From the NCBI GenBank assembly GCA_025210375.1, contig JAOASB010000022.1:1-64000 (forward strand): a DNA stretch of 64,000 nt. Direction: 5' to 3'. Numbering within the stretch: the first letter of the stretch is position 1; the number at the start of each line of letters is the position of its first letter. Source of the stretch: Maledivibacter sp. (GTDB taxonomy: Bacteria; Bacillota; Clostridia; Peptostreptococcales; Caminicellaceae). The notes beneath the pieces are model-generated. The model did no database searches. It had not been told where the DNA came from and saw only the letters and a list, made by a program, of their open reading frames with translations. The translations under genes were made by a program, and so were the position numbers. Below are positions 1 to 6,407 of this stretch, piece after piece.

Positions 1-242
1 AGCATGTCATTTAGAAGGGCTCTAGCTGCATTAAGATTATATTGTAAATGTTCCTTTTCATCACTATTGTTTTGTAGAGCTATTGATTTTTTAATAGTAG
101 ATAACTTTTCTCGTATTGTGGCAACTTGATTAGTGAGATTGCTTAATTCACATACAAGATAACTATCTGTTTCATCGGTTCCTAGAGTTTTAATTAAATT
201 TCTAATAGTATTATAATGCTTCAAGCAAATTGTATTTTCCAT
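1..242 (-). CDS. Hypothetical protein, partial (runs off left edge)
   Basis: Only the first 80 codons are inside the window. The ATG at 242-240 is preceded by AGGAGTG at good spacing, so this start looks real. The visible part is hydrophilic and probably helical, beginning MENTICLKHYNTIRNLIK, with an E/K-rich stretch around residues 37-62 that could be a short coiled coil. I do not recognise a family. It lies 65 bp downstream of the small gene at 308-571 in the same direction, so it may be the third cistron behind the SOS-box promoter at 1221-1242. A DNA-damage-inducible accessory role is only inferred from that position. Confidence 0.7.
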   Translation of the reverse strand, partial: MENTICLKHYNTIRNLIKTLGTDETDSYLVCELSNLTNQVATIREKLSTIKKSIALQNNSDEKEHLQYNLNAARALLNDM

Positions 243-307
243 GTTGACACTCCTAACTATATAATATATATCCTTTGATATATTATACTTCAAATGAAAT
301 TGATAGA

Positions 308-571
308 CTATATCTTATACAGCAGCCATTTGCAGCTGTCGACCTCAAATTTCAATTCAAAGGTTTTTTCTATTCCATTAATATAACTTTGACATCTGAA
401 TACATGCATCTTATTTCCTGCAAGCTTCTCCACGTCCCTAGTAATTATTCTATCTACCTTTATTACTGCATTAGATTCATCATCGGTTACAATCCTAAAC
501 TTAATAGGATTGGGAATTCCATCCTTGGTAAACCACGCAATCATGTCTACAGGTAAAGCAACAATCTTCAT
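308..571 (-). CDS. Conserved small protein of a Y-family polymerase operon
   Basis: This 87-residue protein starts at an ATG preceded by AGGAGG, and that SD overlaps the stop codon of the upstream polymerase remnant, so the two are probably translationally coupled. The N-terminus reads MKIVALPVDMIAWFTKDG, and the C-terminus has alternating charged and hydrophobic residues ending in KWLLYKI, consistent with a small beta-rich domain. It has no signal peptide, membrane segment or known catalytic motif. From memory, similar short proteins (VDMIAWF near the start, CKW..YK at the end) sit beside Y-family polymerase genes in other Clostridia; I could not search this. The polymerase partner here is truncated, so this may be a leftover. 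Confidence 0.75.
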   Translation of the reverse strand: MKIVALPVDMIAWFTKDGIPNPIKFRIVTDDESNAVIKVDRIITRDVEKLAGNKMHVFRCQSYINGIEKTFELKFEVDSCKWLLYKI

Positions 572-580
572 ACTAACCTC

Positions 581-1144
581 CTATAAAATGCTAGTCATAA
601 GTGGATAATCTTCATGGACTCCACCAGTCATATTTCTTATTCCTAAATGTAAAAAAACAGCTCTTGTAATGGATTTTGATCCATACCTCATTCTTATATC
701 ATCGATAGTATTATCAAGGAGTCTATATTTTTCTTTATACTTACTATCAAAGATTGAAATTTGGTAAGACTCATTAGTTATAAGACCCGAAAGACGTATA
801 CCTAAATGTCTTAAGGGCGTACCATCCCAGGACTCATCGAAAATATTCTTTAAAACTTTAAATATTTCATTAGTACAGTCTGTAGCCGAAAATAGCTTGC
901 GTTGATGAGAATAGCTATTGAATTCATGGGTTTTTGCCTTAACAGAAATCAATGTACACATATTTCCTGAGTCCCTTAGCCTCATGGTCGTCATTTCTGT
1001 TAGCGAAAGTAAAATTAAATGAGCTGTTTCTTTGTTATCAACGTCAAAGGCCATGGTTGTTGAATTTCCTAGTCCCTTAATAATCATATGATTTGAAGAC
1101 CTGACGCTAGAATCTTCAATTTCATTAGCATATTTCCAGATCAT
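581..1144 (-). pseudogene. Y-family DNA polymerase (UvrX/DinP-like), C-terminal remnant
   Basis: The 187-residue reading frame matches only the end of a translesion polymerase. It opens with WKYANEIEDSSV, the counterpart of the W.yANGID.S.V motif at the thumb/little-finger boundary, continues through KGLGNSTTMAFDV, and has the little-finger signature DGTPLRHLGIRLSGL. A C-terminal tail includes YRLLDNTIDDIRMRYG. The palm and fingers with the catalytic Asp/Glu residues, roughly the first 230 of about 420 residues, are missing. Upstream, an SD (AAGGAGTG) leads into a 15-codon frame starting at 1190 that ends in TGA overlapping this ATG (ATGA), so the remnant may still be translated. It cannot polymerise DNA. 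It might bind DNA or the beta clamp, but that is speculation; a decayed gene is the simpler reading. Confidence 0.8.
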
Positions 1145-1220
1145 TTCTCCATGACTTTATATAAAACAATATGACAATCTTGTAGCATCTAGTCACTCCT
1201 TTTTTAAATAAGTTATATAC

Positions 1221-1242
1221 ATTATAAACGAACACTTGTTCG
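1221..1242 (-). promoter_or_regulatory. SOS (LexA) box and -10 of the polymerase-remnant operon
   Basis: Positions 1229-1242 read CGAACACTTGTTCG, an exact match to the Firmicute LexA operator CGAAC-N4-GTTCG. On the minus strand a perfect -10 (TATAAT, plus-strand 1226-1221) follows the operator by 2 bp, so bound LexA would cover the -10/-35 spacer. The -35 is poor. The SD and start codons of the leftward operon follow within about 50 bp. This makes the operon a likely LexA target. Confidence 0.85.
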
Positions 1243-1258
1243 TTTTCGATGTATCATT

Positions 1259-1287
1259 TTGAAATTTTTTCTAGTACAATATATATA
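1259..1287 (+). promoter_or_regulatory. Candidate promoter of the Dam-like methylase gene
   Basis: TTGAAA at 1259-1264, a 17-bp spacer and TATATA at 1282-1287 form a plausible SigA promoter 59 bp upstream of the methylase start. Its -35 lies 17 bp to the right of the SOS box at 1229-1242, so the two divergent units share one short control region and LexA could affect both. Confidence 0.5.
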
Positions 1288-1345
1288 GCTGGTGTTCCGA
1301 CAAAAGACATATATAACATAGAGTAACATGGGATGAGGTGAAAAT

Positions 1346-2173
1346 ATGACTAATTTTAAAATGCTAAAACCTCCTATACCGAGGCTTGGTGGAAAATCAA
1401 GGCTAAGAAAACAAGTGTTAAGTATGCTACCAAAACATGATTGCTATGTAGAACCATTTTTTGGCGTGGGATGGGTCTACTTTGGAAAAAGTCATTCAAA
1501 GGTAGAAGTAGTAAATGATGTTGATGGAGAATTAATCAATTTATTTAAAATGATCAAGCATCATGCAGAGGAAATTGAAAGGGTAATGTATTATGAGATA
1601 AGTAGTAGAGATAGATTCAATGAATATAAATATGCTGATATAACAAGTATGACTGAAATTCAAAGGGCGGTAAGGTATATGTATTTAGTATCACAAAGCT
1701 ATGGAGCAAAAGGTGGTAGTTTTGGATACGGAACCAACACAAGGCCTTCTCCGCAAATTTTTAATACAGAGATTCTAATAGAGCTCAAAAGACGTTTACG
1801 TAATACATATGTTGAAAACCTAGATTATAAAGTGATATTTGAAAAATATGATAGACAGTGGACCGTTTTCTTTTGTGATCCACCGTACCTGGAAACAGAT
1901 ATAAAGTTTTCAGTGGATTGTAAAATTAATTTTGATAAAGATGAACATGTAAAGCTATCTAATATCCTAAAAAATATAAAGGGTAAATTCTTACTTACAA
2001 TTAATGATCATCCTTTTATCAGAGAGTTATATGAGGGTTTTAATATTATTGAAACTAAGGTCAATTATTCTGTGGCCAAGAAAAGTGAGAGCCGGAAAAA
2101 ATATAATGAGCTGATTATAACCAACTATGACACAAGTTGTAGCAATCAACAAATTCAACAAGTGGCTGCTTAA
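1346..2173 (+). CDS. DNA adenine methyltransferase, Dam/D12 class
   Basis: A 275-residue N6-adenine methyltransferase of the D12 (Dam-like, alpha) class. Motif X is PRLGGKSRL at residues 12-20, motif I is EPFFGVG at 36-42 (SAM binding), and the catalytic motif IV is DPPY at 178-181, all in the class order. The ATG follows GAGGTG with 6-bp spacing. No restriction endonuclease gene is adjacent: the next gene (2204) is unknown and lexA follows in the opposite direction. It therefore looks like a solitary methyltransferase of phage or plasmid type. The recognition sequence cannot be read from the protein. GATC is the common Dam target but is not assured here. Confidence 0.9.
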   Translation: MTNFKMLKPPIPRLGGKSRLRKQVLSMLPKHDCYVEPFFGVGWVYFGKSHSKVEVVNDVDGELINLFKMIKHHAEEIERVMYYEISSRDRFNEYKYADITSMTEIQRAVRYMYLVSQSYGAKGGSFGYGTNTRPSPQIFNTEILIELKRRLRNTYVENLDYKVIFEKYDRQWTVFFCDPPYLETDIKFSVDCKINFDKDEHVKLSNILKNIKGKFLLTINDHPFIRELYEGFNIIETKVNYSVAKKSESRKKYNELIITNYDTSCSNQQIQQVAA

Positions 2174-2203
2174 CAATGAAAAAAGTATGTCCATATTTGG
2201 CAT

Positions 2204-2617
2204 ATGAAGGAGGAGAACCAAATAGAAGATAAAGTCATTAAAAACATTAGAGTTGTTGATGAGACAATAGCTTCAGGATTGAAAATAGATGTTATTATTA
2301 AGGAAAATAATAAAGCTAATATAAAGTATAATGTAAATGATTGCATAAAAGATTCTTATGATTGTAGCATTGATGGACTGGAAAGCTTAATTATAGAGCT
2401 TATAAGGAATGTTAGACTAACTAGTAGTAATCAAGATATAGCTATTGAGAGAGTTCTAGAAAGATTAAGGGGATGTAAGTTATTTATATGGAGTAGAGAA
2501 TTAGGGGAAATAGTTAAGTATGATAGGGGATGGTATTTAAGTCCTAGGGAAGAATTTGAAGAAATCTTTAATGATGTATTGAACTTGTTAGAAAATTCAC
2601 CTAAAAGGTTCGATTAA
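2204..2617 (+). CDS. Hypothetical protein downstream of Dam-like methylase
   Basis: A 137-residue acidic, soluble protein with no membrane segment that I do not recognise. The start is uncertain: the ATG at 2204 is followed by AAGGAGGAG, which looks like an SD but now lies inside the frame, and nothing good precedes the ATG, so a non-standard start a few codons later is possible. The middle has helix-like ELIRNVRLTSS and IERVLERLRG; the end is rich in E, F and L (about residues 113-131). It follows the methylase by 30 bp in the same direction and shares the terminator at 2647-2696, so the two are probably one transcript. Confidence 0.65.
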   Translation: MKEENQIEDKVIKNIRVVDETIASGLKIDVIIKENNKANIKYNVNDCIKDSYDCSIDGLESLIIELIRNVRLTSSNQDIAIERVLERLRGCKLFIWSRELGEIVKYDRGWYLSPREEFEEIFNDVLNLLENSPKRFD

Positions 2618-2646
2618 AGAATTAGATTAATAAATTTAAAATGATT

Positions 2647-2696
2647 GGCATATAAAAAGAGTAAGTTAAGTAATTAGCTTGCTCTTTTTATATGCC
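2647..2696. terminator. Bidirectional terminator between the methylase unit and lexA
   Basis: GGCATATAAAAAGAG at 2647-2661 pairs with CTCTTTTTATATGCC at 2682-2696, with extra pairing (AAG/CTT) inside. The A/T-rich arms give U-tracts in both directions. It sits between the convergent genes ending at 2617 (+) and 2700 (-) and can serve both. Confidence 0.85.
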
Positions 2697-2699
2697 TGC

Positions 2700-3326
2700 T
2701 TATAGTTTTCTAAATACACCTTTTACCAATCCTAATAGTGTCACTTCAGGTAATATGATTGGTTGCATAGAAGAATTTTTAGGTTGTAGCCTTATATAGT
2801 GAGAATCTTTGAAGAATCTTTTCACAGTAGCTGAGCCATTTATATGGGCTGCAACAATATCTCCATTGTCTGCAAAGCTTTGCTGTTTTACCAAAACATA
2901 ATCGTTATCTAAAATACCAGCTTCAAGCATACTATTGTCTTGTATTTTTAATAAGAAATGCGTACCCGACTCAATAAAGTCTATAGGAACAGGAAAGGTT
3001 GTTTCTATATTTTCAACTGCTAATATTGGAATGATGTCTACAACATTTTTAACAACAGGAATTTGTATATAAGTTTCATTAATTACATTTAACATATAAG
3101 AATCATCTGTTTTGATTGAGCTTAAGGATCTAGGTTTATAGTCTTCTTTGGTAAGATATCCCTTTTTTACAAGCCTTGTTAAATGCCCATGAACAGTTGA
3201 AGTGGAACTTAAGCCAACGGCTTTACAAATTTCCCGAACTGTAGGAGGATAGCCTTTTTTAGTGAATTCAGATTCAATGAAGCCTAAAATATCCGTTTGT
3301 CTTTCAGTAAGTTTAGTACGATGCAT
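2700..3326 (-). CDS. lexA: LexA-family SOS repressor with altered cleavage site
   Basis: A 208-residue LexA. The N-terminal winged helix-turn-helix (about residues 1-66) has the family hallmarks GYPPTVREI and STSTVHGHL. The C-terminal S24 peptidase domain keeps the Ser/Lys dyad: Ser132 in NSMLEAG and Lys169 in ATVKRFF. The cleavage loop is unusual. Aligned without gaps to the usual IP.xGKVTAG.PI.AVENIE, residues 97-98 are Asp-Ile instead of Ala-Gly, while the flanks (IPVV at 89-92, AVENIE at 103-108) are conserved. Asp at this bond is known to block self-cleavage in classical E. coli ind- alleles, so this repressor may not be inactivated normally. The ATG has an SD (CGGAGG), and the promoter carries a partial SOS box (3384-3397). 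It may be a second LexA paralog carried by the island. Confidence 0.93.
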   Translation of the reverse strand: MHRTKLTERQTDILGFIESEFTKKGYPPTVREICKAVGLSSTSTVHGHLTRLVKKGYLTKEDYKPRSLSSIKTDDSYMLNVINETYIQIPVVKNVVDIIPILAVENIETTFPVPIDFIESGTHFLLKIQDNSMLEAGILDNDYVLVKQQSFADNGDIVAAHINGSATVKRFFKDSHYIRLQPKNSSMQPIILPEVTLLGLVKGVFRKL

Positions 3327-3358
3327 TAGAAATACCTCCGATTAAGTATACTTTTTAA

Positions 3359-3397
3359 ATTATACCATAAATACTTTAAAATACGAACGTACATTCT
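3359..3397 (-). promoter_or_regulatory. lexA promoter with partial SOS box
   Basis: On the minus strand TATAAT (plus-strand 3364-3359) has a TGG extension, an extended -10. Upstream, 3384-3397 reads CGAACGTACATTCT, which keeps CGAAC and 2 of the other 3 conserved half-site positions of CGAAC-N4-GTTCG with two mismatches, and it overlaps the -35. This fits autoregulation by LexA, weaker than at the exact box at 1229. Confidence 0.6.
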
Positions 3398-3506
3398 AAA
3401 TGTTGATATTTTGTGCCTTTATTAAGGAATATTCTCCTTTATCTTATAATATGGCATGATAAGAAAATTCATATTTTGATTTGGTATATTAAGGAGGCTG
3501 GTTAAT

Positions 3507-3608
3507 ATGAGAAAGAGCGTAAAAATAGGAAGGAATGATCCATGTATTGTGGTAGTGGGAAAAAATATAATAATGATAGGCAAGTTTAAACCTGTCTTCA
3601 ATTATTAA
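3507..3608 (+). pseudogene. SEC-C zinc-motif gene remnant, frameshifted
   Basis: A strong SD (AAGGAGG at 3491-3497) precedes an ATG at 3507. The first codons read KIGRNDPC, the start of the SEC-C motif found at the end of SecA and in many small proteins. After the Cys codon at 3543 the frame is lost. In the +2-shifted frame from about 3548 the motif continues as CGSGKKYNN. One deleted base between the two parts explains this. The current frame stops at 3608 after 33 codons. The following 170 bp look like further decayed coding sequence. No function is likely. Confidence 0.6.
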
Positions 3609-3781
3609 AATATATCCGACTTGTAAGTTTAATGATGAAGAGATTGCTTGTAGAATAAGCATTTTTAGCAATGGTAATAACAGCTTCTTATCGGATAGCG
3701 TAATTTAAAATAGTCTATAAGGGAATGCAGTATATTACAAAAAATGAAAGCTCTTCGTATCATAAAGAGCTCTCTTAATAT

Positions 3782-3818
3782 GCTATAATAATATTATCCT
3801 TTCTTTCGAAAGGAGGTG
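3782..3818 (+). promoter_or_regulatory. Promoter and SD-sequestering hairpin of small toxin-like gene
   Basis: TGCTATAAT at 3781-3789 is an extended -10; the -35 is weak. Transcription from about 3796 would begin almost at the hairpin CCTTTC (3798-3803)/GAAAGG (3808-3813) with a TTTC loop. The 3' arm contains part of the SD AAAGGAGGTGA (3809-3819), so folding hides the ribosome binding site. Similar 5' helices limit translation in known type I toxin mRNAs. Confidence 0.6.
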
Positions 3819-3825
3819 ACTATAT

Positions 3826-3924
3826 TTGACATCGAACAAAAGAAAAAACTACATATTGGAGCTTATAACAGCTATAGCGTCGTTAATAATGGCATTAGCT
3901 GCATTGATTTCAGCTCTAAGGTAG
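3826..3924 (+). CDS. Small hydrophobic peptide, candidate type I toxin
   Basis: A 32-codon gene starting at TTG 3826, 7 bp after an almost perfect SD (AAAGGAGGTGA). It encodes a basic N-terminus (TSNKRKNY) followed by one hydrophobic helix, ELITAIASLIMALAALISAL, long enough to span a membrane, and a final Arg. This is the layout of Fst/TxpA/BsrG-type membrane toxins, though I see no direct sequence match to a named family. The stop at 3922-3924 is 1 bp from a perfect terminator. The locus also has an SD-masking hairpin, a 13-bp direct repeat copied on the far side of the terminator and a convergent promoter. These are the parts of a par-type toxin/antisense-RNA pair. Function is inferred from this architecture. 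Confidence 0.7.
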   Translation: MTSNKRKNYILELITAIASLIMALAALISALR

Positions 3925-3987
3925 GAAAAAAGCAGGTGCTGCAACACCTGCTTTTTTCATTAGTAACTATTTTGCATCGAACAAAAG
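3830..3987. repeat. Direct repeat pair flanking the shared terminator
   Basis: CATCGAACAAAAG occurs at 3830-3842 (codons 2-6 of the toxin gene) and again at 3975-3987, beyond the terminator. Similarity extends upstream (TATATTTGA versus CTATTTTG). In par/fst loci, such repeats let the two convergent RNAs pair although their transcribed bodies overlap only at the terminator. Confidence 0.75.
3926..3957. terminator. Bidirectional terminator of the toxin/antisense RNA locus
   Basis: AAAAAAGCAGGTG (3926-3938), loop CTGCAA, CACCTGCTTTTTT (3945-3957): a perfect 13-bp inverted repeat whose A and T runs give U-tails in both directions. It can end the rightward toxin mRNA and a leftward RNA from 3992. 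Confidence 0.9.
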
Positions 3988-3992
3988 TATCT
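3926..3992 (-). ncRNA. Candidate antisense (antitoxin) RNA
   Basis: On the minus strand TTGAAT (plus 4028-4023), an 18-bp spacer and TATATT (plus 4004-3999) preceded by TGG form a good extended -10 promoter. Transcription from about 3992 to the terminator at 3926 would give an RNA of about 67 nt. It would carry CTTTTGTTCGATG, complementary to the toxin mRNA at 3830-3842 next to its start codon, plus the complementary terminator loop. The size and layout match RNA II of the Enterococcus par locus. The RNA itself is inferred. Confidence 0.5.
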
Positions 3993-4010
3993 ATTTATAA
4001 TATACCATAT

Positions 4011-4364
4011 TATTTGACATTTATTCAATAAGATTTGACATATAGCAAATTAAATGAATTATTCAAAATTATATTAAGCAATTAGCAACATAAAAATATT
4101 CAAATGATTATATACCAATTTTTATTATTTAAGGAATTATAATATAATAATTAATGTAAATGTATTCATTGAGTAAGGATGAATAATTCGATTTTTTGAT
4201 TAGTTTTGCTTTTCTTATTAATAAGGGTTATGGATATGTTCAGTAGCATAGAGTATACTCAGTATAGCAATAATCGGCATTTAAATAAATAAACACTTAA
4301 TTCATGAGTATGGTGTATATTGTAGTTATCGGAAAATATAAATTAAGTAAATGAGGGATATATT
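4011..4364. other. AT-rich intergenic region, no gene seen
   Basis: About 350 bp of very AT-rich DNA between the antisense promoter and the membrane-protein gene. I find no coding frame, strong hairpin or repeat. The last 40 bp hold the weak ribosome binding site (GAGGG) of the next gene. Confidence 0.6.
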
Positions 4365-5081
4365 ATGAGTAATAAAATAAAGATGACAAGATTGGGTTTA
4401 GAATATAAAGATTGCAATAACAAAATTAAGATTAATAAAAGATGGTTTTTAATTATACCTTTAATCTTCATTATAGTGGTCTTACTCTGTATGAATGTTG
4501 AAACATACTGGCGTTCAGTATATATGAATTTATGTTATTTTGAGGCTACTATAGGTACTAGTATTAGTTCTATTGCATCATTTTGGGGTGGAGCTTTAGG
4601 AGGTATAATTTCAGGGTTCTTATCTATTATAGGAATTATGTTTACGATTAGTTACTATCGTAAATCTGATGCGGAAAATAAAATAATTGAAAATAGGCCT
4701 TTTCTAAATCTAAATATTACTGAAAGTACAGACAATATAGATATAATATGCGATTTAGGTAAGGGTGATAATAAAGTACCCGTACTAATTGAAATAGAGA
4801 ATATAGGAAAGAATTTTGCAAGAACTCTAACATATAACAATGGAACTAATTTTGGTGGATATGCATTTAATCATATTATTAAAGCTAATATGAAACTGAA
4901 TAAGACTTATTTAGTAAATGTTTATTTAAATGAAAGTAGAGAGCAGACTTTGTACTTAACATTCTTTGATTGTTTTATGAATGAGTATAAGCAGGGTTTT
5001 GTTTTTAAATGTAATGACGATAATGAAGTTGTAAATATTGAAGCTGAATTCCCCCAGAAAATTGGTGTAGCTTTTAAGTAA
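4365..5081 (+). CDS. Hypothetical membrane protein, two N-terminal helices
   Basis: A 238-residue protein I do not recognise. A short basic N-terminus leads to a first membrane helix (about residues 27-45, FLIIPLIFIIVVLLCM). A second, Gly/Ser-rich helix covers about residues 65-95 and ends at YYRKS. The remaining 140 residues form a soluble, probably beta-rich domain with conserved-looking IENIGKNFAR. This topology is common in clostridial island proteins that tie a cytoplasmic domain to the membrane. The SD is weak (GAGGG). It stands alone between the toxin-like locus and a leftward recombinase gene. Confidence 0.75.
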   Translation: MSNKIKMTRLGLEYKDCNNKIKINKRWFLIIPLIFIIVVLLCMNVETYWRSVYMNLCYFEATIGTSISSIASFWGGALGGIISGFLSIIGIMFTISYYRKSDAENKIIENRPFLNLNITESTDNIDIICDLGKGDNKVPVLIEIENIGKNFARTLTYNNGTNFGGYAFNHIIKANMKLNKTYLVNVYLNESREQTLYLTFFDCFMNEYKQGFVFKCNDDNEVVNIEAEFPQKIGVAFK

Positions 5082-5304
5082 TAATATAGCCCAAAACATC
5101 CGATATCAAAGTAGTTTTCAACACAAACTTTTAAACCGTTCTTGCTAAGTTAAGGATGACTTATTGGTAGGCAAAATTAATGCCAAACCCTATTGAATGC
5201 TTACGTTGGGAACTCTGGGAACGGTAGTGCAATTTGATCTGACTATTATCCATAGCAACTAAAATTAAATATACTAACTATAATGAAAAAAGGAATTGCT
5301 ATGA

Positions 5305-5341
5305 GGCCAGAGAAAGTTGTTATTACAGACTTTTTCTGGCC
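5305..5341. terminator. Inverted repeat at the recombinase 3' end
   Basis: GGCCAGAGAAAGTTGT and CAGACTTTTTCTGGCC form a long imperfect stem with a short TATTA loop. It overlaps the last codons of the leftward recombinase gene. The T-rich strand could end transcription, although no long U-run follows outside the stem. Confidence 0.5.
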
Positions 5342-5955
5342 CCGTATTCGTTCATTATTTTATAAAATGTATTTTTTTTAACGTCTAACATATTCATAAA
5401 TTTAACCCCTGTAATCTCTTTATTTTTCCATTTAGCATAATTATTCTTTAATATATTGATTTGACTTTTACTTAAAGTATCCAAAGCTATTCTAGGCCTG
5501 CCAAGGTGTTTGCCTTGGGCCTTGGCCAAAGCTATGCCTTCAGATTGTCTTTGTCTAATCTTCTTTCGCTCTTGGTCAGCTACATAAGAAAGTAAGCTTA
5601 AAAACTGATCCTCCATAAGCTTCCCTAGATCACCCATATCTCTAAACTTTCTGCTATCAAATAAAGTTTTATTTTCTAGTATGATTATATCTGCACCTAA
5701 ATTCCTAGTTATTTCTTTCCATTCCTTAATAATCCCATCATAATTTCTACCAAGTCTATCAAGGGCATCTATATATATTAAATCACCTTCCCGAATGATA
5801 TTTTTCATAGCTATATAGTTAGGCCTGTCAAAATTTGCTCCACTTTGCTTATCGATAAAAATAAATCTATCTTCAATTTCTAGATGTTTCATTTTTTCTA
5901 ATTGCCTATTTTCATTTTGATCTTTAGAGCTGACTCTTATATATCCAATTTTCAT
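5323..5955 (-). CDS. Small serine recombinase (resolvase/invertase family)
   Basis: A 210-residue serine recombinase. The N-terminal catalytic domain opens with GYIRVSSKDQ, placing the nucleophile at Ser9, and continues with IDALDRLGRNY and ADQERKKIRQRQSEGIALAKAQG, the hinge and E-helix region of Tn3-type resolvases. A C-terminal HTH follows GRPRIAL (about residues 153-210). The ATG has an AAAGGTG SD. Length and layout match plasmid or transposon resolvases rather than large phage integrases. No Tn3-type transposase lies nearby, so it is either a solitary recombinase or a leftover. I found no clear res site; the AT-rich DNA just upstream (about 5960-6020) is where one would be expected. Confidence 0.9.
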   Translation of the reverse strand: MKIGYIRVSSKDQNENRQLEKMKHLEIEDRFIFIDKQSGANFDRPNYIAMKNIIREGDLIYIDALDRLGRNYDGIIKEWKEITRNLGADIIILENKTLFDSRKFRDMGDLGKLMEDQFLSLLSYVADQERKKIRQRQSEGIALAKAQGKHLGRPRIALDTLSKSQINILKNNYAKWKNKEITGVKFMNMLDVKKNTFYKIMNEYGARKSL

Positions 5956-6182
5956 AAGTCTTCACACACCTTTATAAAATGTAAAATTCGTATAGCTATA
6001 TTTTAACAAAAACGGTGATAAAGGTATATAGGAATTAATAAACGTTTATATATAAAAAATATGATATTTATAAACTGAGATAGAAGGCACTTTTACATAT
6101 GTCCTAAAAGTATACCTTTCTAAACAATGGCTTAAAATACGTTGATCAAAACTCGTAATGCAGATGTAAGAAGAACATTGCA

Positions 6183-6267
6183 AAGCCGTATGAGGAAAAA
6201 CTTAACGTATGGTTTGATGAGGAAATGATGGAAGACAATAAATCAAATCCATCATCTTACCCTACAA
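6183..6267 (+). other. Possible group II intron fragment
   Basis: The segment contains AAGCCGTATGAGG...CTTAACGTATGGTTTGATGAGG, which resembles the conserved GAGCCGTATGAGG/CACGTACGGTTTGATGAGG hairpin linked with bacterial group II introns, followed by a small TGATGG/CCATCA hairpin. No reverse transcriptase gene or intron domain V was recognised. The rest of the 5956-6407 gap is AT-rich and otherwise empty. This is a similarity from memory. Confidence 0.35.
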
Positions 6268-6407
6268 TAATTGCATTTTGAATATTGTATTATAAATAGC
6301 AACAATATGTTGAAAAAATGTATAATATACAAAAAATTGTAACTAGAATCATTATATGATAAAATTTAACTTGAATTCTAAAAGATTACTTTAACGGGAG
6401 GGCGATA

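Noticed and set aside
275..556. Rightward 93-codon frame
   Set aside because: Antisense to the well-supported gene at 308-571, with no SD and unusual composition.
3489..3671. Leftward 60-codon frame
   Set aside because: No SD; overlaps the SEC-C remnant on the opposite strand.
3816..4031. 71-codon frame starting GTG inside the SD region of the toxin locus
   Set aside because: It starts within the ribosome binding site, reads through a perfect terminator and is out of frame with the well-placed TTG start of the 32-codon gene.
5082..5304. Possible transposase debris after the membrane-protein gene
   Set aside because: Composition is less AT-rich than its surroundings, but no protein motif could be recognised in any frame.
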